A DNA stretch of 64,000 nucleotides from Hordeum vulgare subsp. vulgare (taxonomy: Eukaryota > Streptophyta > Magnoliopsida > Poales > Poaceae). The stretch lies in contig NC_058524.1 of assembly GCF_904849725.1 (NCBI RefSeq), positions 486,211,763-486,275,762 on the forward strand. The letters run 5' to 3'. Below the pieces are notes generated by a model. It was not told the origin of the DNA and searched no databases. It saw only the letters and a list, made by a program, of their open reading frames with translations. Both the position numbers and the translations under genes were made by a program. Positions 56,695-64,000 of the stretch are shown here, one piece after another; positions within the stretch are counted from its first letter, which is position 1, and every line of letters starts with the position of its first letter.

Positions 56695-57178
56695 GAATGT
56701 TCCCTCAAGCTTGGCGGCAGCTCGTCTCTGTTTCTGGAACACCCATGTCAAGAACCCAAAGAAAGGTGCTGTACTATGCATGATTTGATCTCTCGCTGTC
56801 ACCTACCCCGCTTGAAAATAGCCCCAGCCAGCTAAAATCAGTGCTCTACGTGCTAACCCCAAGACCGAAGCTGCAAAGATCCTGTCTTCAGCATTGCACA
56901 AAACAAGAACATTGGTCTGCCTTGACCAGAGCCCAGAGTGAAGGCTTTGATCATCACACATGGGCTGGCTTTAGCATCTCAGGGTCAGTCAGGGAGCATG
57001 TCGATATGGCCACAAAGAAGAAGAAAAGCAAGCAAATGGCGCCACTTGCGCAGCAGCGCCGAGCTTTTGCACCTGTTTTGACAGACTTGCCCTTCCAAAC
57101 CTTCACATTAGTAATGCTATATAAACCCACGAGATCCAGAACCAGCAGTCAGCAAGGAGAGATACAAGTGCAACTGCA
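56695..57178 (+). promoter_or_regulatory. Promoter and 5' UTR of the peroxidase gene
   Basis: This 484-bp segment between retroposon J and the start codon contains a clear TATA box, TATATAAA, at 57,118-57,125, 54-61 bp before the ATG. That leaves a short 5' UTR of about 25-30 nt. The retroposon ends only 484 bp upstream of the ATG, so part of the distal promoter may come from it. Confidence 0.75.
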
Positions 57179-58994
57179 ATGAGCTCCCTTTCCATGAAGT
57201 TCATGCTCTTCACCTCGGCAGTCGCCGCTGTGCTTGCTCTTTTCCCCATTGCCGCTGTCGGCGCCGGCCTGAAAGTCGGGTTCTACAGCAAGAGCTGCCC
57301 ATCGGCAGAGAACCTGGTGCAGCAGGCGGTGGCTGCTGCCTTCAAGAACAACACTGGTGTCGCCGCTGGCCTCATCCGGTTGCACTTCCACGACTGTTTT
57401 GTCAAGGTACGTGTTCACATGGCATTTACTTTCTTATACCTGCACTATCAACATAAGGTAAGCCTGAATTGTATATGCAATATTGATCAGTCAACACTGA
57501 TTTTGTGTATACGCCAACAAAAACACATGCATGTTAACCAATCAAAGAGTAATGCTACACCTACAAAGGCTTACGTAAAGATTTTACGTACAAACTGATG
57601 TGTAAGATTGTGATTGGTAATTAAGGGATGAGGGGCCCCACCCTCATTGAAAATCACTGGGGGAGAGAAGAGTTAGTTTGGAAGGTTAAGTAAACCTTTG
57701 TAAGTTTTTGTATGTCTAGCATTATTGCCAACCAAAATGCAAAAGAGCAACCAGCATACTCCTTCCGTTCCTAAATATAAGTTTTTTTAAAGGTTTCATT
57801 AGAGGACTGCATACGGATGTATATAGACATATTTTAAAATGCTGATTCACTCATTTTACTTTGTATGTAGACCTTTAGTGAAATTTCTTAAAAGACTTAT
57901 ATTTAGAAACAGAGGGAGTATATGTATGTATTATCATCAAGTCCGTGCCCACGGTTTCATATACCAAAACAAACATTTGCGAGGTGCTCCTCTACTGTTA
58001 CTCTAAACACAACTGCAACATGGCAACAGGGTTGTGACGGCTCAGTCCTGATCGACTCGACAGCAAACAACACTGCTGAGAAAGACGCGCCCCCCAACAA
58101 GCCCAGCCTCCGTGGGTTCGAGGTGATCGACGCTGCAAAGAAGGCCATCGAGGCGAAATGCCCCAAGACGGTCTCGTGCGCGGACATCCTCGCCTTCGCC
58201 GCCCGTGACAGCATCGCGCTAGCAGGGAATGTCACTTACAAGGTGCCCGCCGGGCGCCGCGACGGCAGGATTTCCACTAACACGAGCGCCCTCAACAACC
58301 TGCCCTCGCCGCTCTCGACGGCGTCCGAGCTGGTCGGCAACTTCACCCTCAAGAACCTCACGGCTGAGGACATGGTTATCCTCTCTGGCGCCCACACCAT
58401 TGGCGTCTCCCGCTGCTCGTCCTTCACAAACAGGCTATACGGCTTCAGCAACACCAGTCAGGTATGAATATAATGGTGTTCAAAACTGCCGCCAGATGTC
58501 GGACGTTTTTCCTTTTGGACCTTGTGGTATGCGTCTATAGTATCTATTTCTATAATATATAGTGATTGTGTTACTGCCTGCAGGTTGATCCTACGATAAG
58601 CTCGGCCTACGCCTTCCTGCTGAAAAGCATATGCCCCGCCAACAGCAGCCAGTTCTTCCCAACCACGACCACCGATATGGACATCATCACCCCGACGGTG
58701 CTGGACAACAAGTATTATGTGGGTCTGACGAACAACCTGGGCCTGTTCACGTCGGACCAGGCGCTGCTCACGAACTCGACTCTGAAAGCATCGGTCGACG
58801 AGTTTATCAAGAGCGAGAAGAGATGGAAGAGCAAGTTTGTCAAGTCCATGGTCAAGATGGGGGACATTGAGGTGCTCACAGGAACGCAAGGAGAGATAAG
58901 GCTCAGCTGCAGGGTCATAAACAAAGGGAGCACTGGTCTTGAGATTAATAATGGACCCGACTCTGGTGAATTCACTGAAATAGCGACAACCTAG
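57179..58994 (+). CDS. Class III secretory peroxidase, intact, three exons
   Basis: Exons are 57,179-57,406, 58,030-58,461 and 58,584-58,994, giving 356 residues; junctions are GT-AG and phase 0. It is a haem enzyme that oxidises phenolics with H2O2 in the cell wall or vacuole. A signal peptide occupies about residues 1-29 (hydrophobic to AAVGA). The distal site is R67-x3-H71 in RLHFHDCFV; the proximal His is H198 in LSGAHTIG; P149 lies in VPAGRRDG. All eight conserved cysteines are present (C40, C73, C78, C120, C126, C205, C237, C329), matching the four family disulfides. Calcium ligands around D72, D79, S81, T199 and D222 are conserved. Several N-glycosylation sequons occur. Many plant peroxidase genes have three introns; this one has two. 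No stop or frameshift, so it is likely functional. Confidence 0.95.
57549..57728. mobile_element. MITE-like inverted repeat in peroxidase intron 1
   Basis: The left end TAATGCTACACCTACAAAGG and right end TTGTATGTCTAGCATTA are inverted repeats (TAATGCTA/TAGCATTA perfect, then similar). Length is about 180 bp. A clear TSD is not visible, so the class is undecided. Confidence 0.65.
57759..57918. mobile_element. Stowaway (Tc1/Mariner) MITE in peroxidase intron 1
   Basis: This 160-bp element has terminal inverted repeats CTCCTTCCGTTCCTAAATAT and ATATTTAGAAACAGAGGGAG, flanked by TA at 57,757-57,758 and 57,919-57,920. Termini and TSD fit Stowaway. The internal text matches the element at 59,128-59,290 in opposite orientation. 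Confidence 0.9.
58462..58583 (+). other. Intron 2 of peroxidase
   Basis: This 122-bp intron runs GTATGAATA to CTGCCTGCAG and is AT-rich. It falls between NTSQ and VDPT, shortly after the proximal His region. Confidence 0.93.
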
Positions 58995-59127
58995 TGGCTG
59001 TTTAGGTCCTTGATTTGGCAAAGAAAACAAACATGCGCAACAACCGAAGGAATGAGAATATCGTCTTCCTTTATTTGTATGGTTCCGTCTGTTCCTTGGT
59101 GTTTCTTGTAATGATGCAAGATAAAGG
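58995..59127 (+). other. 3' UTR of peroxidase
   Basis: AT-rich sequence follows the stop codon TAG. No canonical AATAAA is seen before the Stowaway copy; GATAAAGG near 59,120 is the closest. The transcript end may lie in or near that MITE. Confidence 0.5.
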
Positions 59128-59290
59128 TTTTAGTTATTCCTAAATATAAGTTTTTTTAGACATTTCAATAACAGACTACATACGAAGTAAAATAAATGAA
59201 TCTATACTTTAAATTATGTCTATATACATTCATATGTACTAGTTTAGTAGTGGAATCTTTAAAAAAGCTTATATTTAAGAACGAAAGAAA
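59128..59290. mobile_element. Degenerate Stowaway MITE downstream of peroxidase
   Basis: The inverted ends TTCCTAAATATAAGTTTTTT and AAAAAAGCTTATATTTAAGA enclose internal sequence (CATACGAAGTAAAATAAATG, GTCTATATACATTCATATGT). That is the reverse complement of the intron-1 Stowaway interior. The outer CTCCCTCCG ends are eroded. Confidence 0.78.
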
Positions 59291-59700
59291 TATAATGTTG
59301 CGAATGGGAATAGCGTGTTGTGAATTTAACAAACATGACAATGAAATATAGGTCTGACTATATCATATCTAGATGTAAGATCTTACATGTAAATTGTGAC
59401 ATCAGCAGAAGTCAGCGCCAGTTCGACCCATCACGTTGTTTATTTATTTATTTATTTATCTGCATCGTTTTCTATTTGTATTTTTTTCCTTGGGCTGGCG
59501 GACTGGGGCGACTAGCCCACCATGTTTTTTTTTTGGCATTGTTTTTAATTGGTTTCTTTCCTTCGGGCTGGCGGACTGGGGCAACAAAACAAAAAAGCAA
59601 AACAGTACAATGCCTAAAAATCGAGCTCGGGACTCCGGACTAGTCACCACAGGTACCTACCACTCTATACATAGTTGTTGTTGATTGTTTGGAAGAAGAA
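59291..59700. other. Intergenic with (TTTA)n and a duplicated 18-mer
   Basis: TTTATTTATTTATTTATTTA lies at 59,439-59,459. GGGCTGGCGGACTGGGGC occurs at about 59,492 and again at 59,567. No gene is supported; the ORFs here are short and unrecognised. Confidence 0.5.
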
Positions 59701-60590
59701 AGTGTATACGAATATAGTAGAGCGTCGAGATTAAAAGACAATGTTTGAGACCTTTTTTGCAAATTGTGAACAATTTTGAAATGTCGAATACTCTTGAAAC
59801 ATAAACAAGTTTAAATTCCGAACATATTTATTCAAATGTGAATAAACTTCGTAGTTCCGAACCTTATAAAAAGACAAGATCAAAATTTGATATTCCGAAT
59901 AATTTCTTCACGAACGAATTTCGAAAATGTGAACCATTGTCTTAAATACCCAAACAGTTTTAAAGTGTGGAAAATTTGAAATTCCGAAACTTTTTTTGCA
60001 ACTATGAATCCGTTAAGTCTATTTTTATTTTTATCAAAATCGTTTTAAAAATTATTTGCACCGTTTAGAAAAATTGACATTTGGAAAATGTTCATGCATT
60101 TCAAAATGATGTTTGTGCTGTTTAAACAAATGTATCATGCAATGAAAAAAGGTGTTGTAAGATTCAAAGAAATATTTGTGACAATTCTTTCGAGAAACTT
60201 CACGCATTTCAAAAAATCATGACATTTTCTAGAAAAATGTTTATGCAATTCGCAAAGTTTTTAAAATTTCCTACCATTTAGAAAAATGATCAGTAGGAAT
60301 TTGGAAAATGTTTATCAGGTATTATAGAAATTGCTTGGGCGTGTATTTGAAAAAATACAGTCATCATTTATTGGAAAAAATGTTCATCATTTATTGGAAA
60401 ATGTTTATTGAAAAAATACAGTCATCATTTATTTGAAAAAATACAGTCATCAGTAGGAATTTACAAGTTCACCCTCGACTCACAAAGTTTTTAATAATAA
60501 TGTTCCTCATATATACAGAAAAATATACTATTCAAATTTCAAAAGTTGACATGTATTTGCAAAAAAAATACAACTTGATAGGGATATAAT
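59701..60590. repeat. AT-rich degenerate AAAATGTTCAT/TTTGAAAAT tract
   Basis: Repeating text such as AAAATGTTCATGCATTTCAA and ATTTGAAAAAATACAGTCAT (three copies near 60,345-60,450) gives an irregular short-motif repeat. There is no coding potential. Confidence 0.65.
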
Positions 60591-60599
60591 GGGTAGGGA

Positions 60600-61870
60600 A
60601 ACAAGTTGCATGTTGAGAGTGGATATGCAACAGGGATGAAAAATAAAGCACATGCCTAGTTGTGAGTCGTGTGTGGACTTTGAACTAGGAGAACTATGAG
60701 ATAAGTTATGACTAGAGGATGGACTTAAAACTGGGACAACTATAAATTACGAGCCAGTTGCGAGTCAAGGGTTGACTTGTAAGCGGGATGAAACAAACTA
60801 CGATCCTAGTTGCGAGTAATACTGAACATGCAACCAGAATGAAATATAAAACACGAGCCTAGTTGCGAGTTAAGGATGGGCTTGCAACTAGGATAAAACA
60901 AACCACGTGCGTAGTTGCGAGTCGAAAGTGTACTTGTAACTAGGACAAGAAAAACTACGAGCTTATTTGAGACTCGGGTGTGGATTTGCAATTGAGTTCG
61001 AAAAATACACATGCCCAATTGTGAGTCGAGGGTGAACTTGCAACTGAGACAACAACAAAATATGGATCTAGTTGCAAGTCGAGGATGAACTTGCAATTGG
61101 GACAACAACAAAATTATGACCCCAGTTGTGAGTTGAGGATGTACTTGAAATTGAGACAATTACGAAACAACGATCCAATGACGAATCAAGGGTCATCTTG
61201 CAACTAGGATGAAACAACTACTGTCCTAGTTGCGAGTCAAGGGTGAATTTGCAACTGGAATAAAAAATAAAATATACGCCTAGTTGCAAATCAAGAATGG
61301 GCTTGGAACTGACAGAGCTATGACCACAATTGTGAGTGAAAAATGGACTTGAAACTAGAAAAACTACAAGCCTAGTCGCAAGTCAAATGTCGACTTGCAA
61401 CTCAAATGAAACAAACTACACCTAGTTGGGTGTAAAGGATGGACTTGTAATTGGGATGAAAGACAAAACACACATGCCACGTTCGAGTCAAACTATGCTT
61501 GTAGGATGGACTTACATGTCGGGGGTGGATTTGCAACTTGGGAAAAATGGTCGGGCTCCAAGTTACGTGTCGGGGATGGACTCGCAACTAGGGCTAATAA
61601 TGAAGGACGCTAAGTTGCATATGAACGGTGGGTTCACAAGTAGGAGAAAGAGGTAGGCCAATGGGTGTGGAGTTATAGTTGGGACAAAAAGAAGTGTTGA
61701 CCCCCTCACCGATCGAGTTGCGTGTCAAGCGTGGACTTACAAGTGAAATAAATAATGGATTGGACCAAATTATGTATGAATAATAAACTCATAACTAGGA
61801 CAATAAAAAAGACGTGTCAAGTTGCATGTTAAAGGTGGACATGCAATTAAGAAAAAAATGCATACAAGTG
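60600..61870. repeat. Degenerate ~53-bp minisatellite
   Basis: CTAGTTGCGAGTCAAGGGTG ... GACTTGCAACTGGGA recurs about every 45-60 bp (for example near 60,655, 60,752, 60,808, 60,860, 60,913, 61,017, 61,072, 61,124, 61,216, with weaker copies to about 61,860). Identity is low, so the array is old. AGTTGCAAGT and ACTTGCAACT in each unit are near-complementary, so each unit could fold. Confidence 0.8.
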
Positions 61871-62399
61871 GAGTTACAACTAGAACCGAAAAATCATGAT
61901 TTTTTAATTTAAATCAAAGAAATAAAAAAGAAAAAACAATTTATTATCCATACCGTCAAAGACACAAAACAGAACACAAGTAACAAATAATCATGCTCTA
62001 GTCAAAATTCCTCATCGTGCTCGCATGCATGAAGCAACGACAACGACACAGTGGAAGTGGCAAAATGACCGACAATGACACAAGCTCAACGACCCGGACA
62101 AGCAAAATTTTAAATTAATTACAAGAACTATTTTAGAGGCATTAATCAAATTTTAGCTATTCCTATTTAATGCTACACACGTTTGTCAATGTGTATTTTT
62201 ACTAACGGGATGGGACGACCCATATAATATTTTTTTCTTTTATATTCTTAACACGTATGAAAATAGTGCGTCCATGAAGTTTGGAACCAATGTCCTCCCT
62301 CATCCTTATGGATTGGAGCAATGCGGCTGCTACAAATCTGTCGCCTGATTTGTACCGGTCGTAATTCCCCTAGGTAGCCGTCCGATTGAACGAGCCCTC
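61871..62399. other. Intergenic AT-rich sequence
   Basis: About 530 bp. I see no gene or clear repeat. CTGATTTGTACCGG near 62,346 resembles the hairpin at 63,033 and might mark one end of a repeat unit. Confidence 0.4.
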
Positions 62400-62760
62400 A
62401 CCATCCGATTAAATTCCCGACATGGACCAGAGGCCACGTGGTGCTCCAATGCAGCACCGACAACGTCCGACGAGCTCCATTGCAACTCCGAGAAACTCCA
62501 TTGCAGCCGGTGGAGCTCCAACACAACACCGATGCTCCGACGAAGCTCCATTACAACTCCGGCGGAGCTTCAACGCAGCACAGGCGCGTCCGCGAAAAGC
62601 TTCATTGCAATTCCGACGTAGCTTCAACGCAACAAGGCGTGTCCGGCGAAGCTCCATTACAACTCCGACGAGTCTTCATTGCAGCCCGGCGTTGCTCCAT
62701 TGCAGCTAAGGCGATGCTCCCAATAGCTTGAAGGCAACATCACCGGAGTTGCAACGCCCA
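62400..62760. repeat. GC-rich GAAGCTCCATTGCAACTCCG repeat block
   Basis: Variants of AGCTCCATTGCAACTCCGRC and AGCTTCAACGCAACA recur about ten times over 350 bp with irregular spacing. The resulting His/Arg/Ser-rich translations on both strands are repeat artefacts. Confidence 0.75.
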
Positions 62761-63070
62761 TGTCGGCCCTCGTCGCGGTCGTCTTTGCAAAAGCCCGTCA
62801 CCGGAGTGTGAGCTTGTCACCGGGTGCTGCAAAAGCCGCCCCGCGGGCTGGTCCGACGAGGGCCGGGGTGATGAGGAGAGACGAAGCATGGGGATGGAGG
62901 TAGAAGACGAAGTAGAAATGAATCTGGCTCTAGGAGGGAAAGAGATAAGGTTGGGAGTAAAAAAAGAAACAGGAGAGGCAGCATGGGTGTCTCGCGTGAT
63001 GCCTGGACCACGACGCGTGGCGTACGGTAGACCCGGCTGATTTGTAGAGAAATCAGCCGGTTGATTCTAA
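62761..63070. other. GC-rich tail with terminal hairpin
   Basis: GC-rich sequence ends in the perfect 11-bp inverted repeat CCGGCTGATTT/AAATCAGCCGG (63,033-63,060), then TTGATTCTAA. A hairpin followed by CTAA is reminiscent of a Helitron 3' end, but the base after it is A rather than T and no 5' end was found. The minus-strand Leu-rich frame (62,817-63,092) has no recognisable domain. Confidence 0.4.
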
Positions 63071-63230
63071 ACGTTTTTCTTGAAGCAATCACCCCGCCAA
63101 GCAGCTAGATCTGGTCAAATAAAACCTTCCTTTGTTTTATTCGTTCCTTTTCGTTATCTCTTTCTTTCATTTTTTATGTTTTGATTTTTTCCTTTTTGTT
63201 TTCAATTTTTTTTCTTCTTCATGGGTCAAT
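63071..63230. other. AT-rich intergenic
   Basis: Short pyrimidine-rich sequence with nothing recognisable. Confidence 0.4.
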
Positions 63231-64000
63231 GAATTATCTTGCAAATAAGTTATTTTTTTTCCTCAAATCTAAGAACTTTTTGAAATAAAATGAACTTTTA
63301 TTAAAAATTTGTGTATGTTTTTTAAAATCTATTAACATTTTTTTTATGAATTGTTTTCAAATTGATGTACCTTTTTAAATTCGTTGGAAATTTTCCAAAA
63401 TCGATGAACTTTTGTAGGATTTGATGAACTTTTCTTAGATTCAATGAACTTTTTCCATTTATGATGATCTTTTTTTTAATTTGATGAACTGTTTTTAGAT
63501 TCGATGAACATTCTTGAAATTCGATGAATTATTTTTTTAAGTTCGGTGAACTTTTATCAAATTTGGTGAACTTTTTTTCAGAATCATTTTTCTAATTTGA
63601 ATTTTTTCAACTCAGATGGACTTTTTAGAAATGAGATGATTTCTTTTGAAGTTCAATGAACTTTTTTTCAGAATCAATGACTTATTTTTCTATGCTGATG
63701 AAATATTTTCAGATTCGATGAACTTTTTTAAAAATCCACGAACTTTTTTTAAAATCGGATGACCCTTTTTTTAAGTTCCATGTACTTTTTTAGATTGGAT
63801 GAAATTTTTTAAAATCAATGAACTTTTTTTCAAATCCGATAAACCTTTTTTTAATTGCATGAAGTTTTTTTCAAATTTGGTGAACTTTTTTAATTGCGTA
63901 GAATTGTTTTCAAATTGGTTGAACTTTTTTTCAAATTCAACGAACGTTTTTAATATTCGATGAAATGTTTTCCATTTTGTGAACTTTTTTAAAAATTTCA
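63231..64000. repeat. Degenerate GATGAACTTTTTT tandem tract
   Basis: Units of roughly 25-35 bp like TTCGATGAACTTTTTTCAAA recur throughout to the window end (for example 63,395, 63,425, 63,480, 63,540, 63,715, 63,880, 63,970). This is a common low-complexity tract type in Triticeae. It is non-coding. Confidence 0.8.

Larger units (their letters stand above)
57407..58029 (+). other. Intron 1 of peroxidase, with two MITE-like insertions
   Basis: This 623-bp intron starts GTACGTG and ends GGCAACAG. It lies at the usual intron-1 position of class III peroxidases, directly after HDCFVK and before GCDG. Two MITE-like sequences (57,549-57,728 and 57,759-57,918) account for more than half of it. Open frames inside the intron are not coding. 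Confidence 0.92.

Noticed and set aside
57922..58029. Upstream in-frame ATG giving a longer exon 2
   Set aside because: The extension lies in the intron and Stowaway flank; the CAACAG acceptor at 58,029 gives the expected HDCFVK-GCDG junction.
58458..59030. 190-codon minus-strand frame over peroxidase exon 3
   Set aside because: It is antisense shadow of a GC-rich peroxidase exon, spans intron 2 and has no recognisable domain.
62817..63092. 91-codon Leu/Ser-rich frame suggesting a signal peptide protein
   Set aside because: It starts in the hairpin region, lacks any domain or splice context and lies in a repeated block.

Overview
The window is plant nuclear DNA from a large, repeat-rich grass genome, most likely Triticeae (wheat, Aegilops, rye or barley). 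The evidence is BARE/Angela/WIS-type Copia LTRs (starting TGTTGGAAATATGCC), Gypsy LTRs starting TGATACGTC, a 12.6 kb CACTA transposon, Stowaway and Tourist-like MITEs, and one intact plant class III peroxidase gene with GT-AG introns. Nothing bacterial, viral or organellar was seen. Family names are given from motif recognition, not from a database search.

Layout. Positions 1-54,412 are a stack of nested transposable elements whose insertion order can be read from termini and target-site duplications (TSDs). The base layer is a minus-strand Copia element, B (pieces 5,302-6,991 and 38,720-42,368). It was hit by a minus-strand Athila/Sabrina-like Gypsy element, A (1-5,301, running off the window), and by a plus-strand Copia element, C (6,992-38,719; TSD TTGAC/TTGAT). 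C contains a second plus-strand Copia element, D (8,969-30,525; perfect TSD CTTTA), and a Gypsy solo LTR, F (32,131-33,661; TSD CCAAG). D's integrase region is split by a CACTA transposon, E (13,824-26,458; TSD ACC). E carries TNP2-like and TNPD-like genes on the minus strand and a tandem array of hairpin-forming units placed inside an inferred TNPD intron.

Right of B is an LTR-like fragment, G (42,369-43,436), joined without a matching TSD to a minus-strand Tat-lineage Gypsy element, H (43,437-54,412). H has gag, protease, reverse transcriptase, RNase H, integrase, a 73-bp tandem array, an antisense extra ORF and a 5' LTR. A second Gypsy solo LTR, I (44,968-46,491; TSD CTCTC), interrupts the antisense ORF. 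All TE genes carry stops, frameshifts or lost catalytic residues, so none looks autonomous now.

Positions 54,413-64,000 are a gene-bearing island: a Tourist-like MITE, a 1.29 kb retroposon with a 13-bp TSD and an inverted poly(A) tail, then an intact three-exon secretory class III peroxidase (57,179-58,994) with MITEs in intron 1 and downstream. The rest is AT-rich intergenic DNA with a ~53-bp degenerate minisatellite, a GC-rich repeated block ending in a hairpin, and a degenerate short-motif tract.

Most noteworthy: the array of about eight hairpin units inside a transposase-gene intron, with the core of one unit flipped; a 216-bp inverted repeat in the presumed TNP2 leader behind a palindromic TATA element; a GC-rich hairpin shared by three different Gypsy LTRs and one internal site; and a heptamer (CCGAGTG) strongly over-represented through element H.
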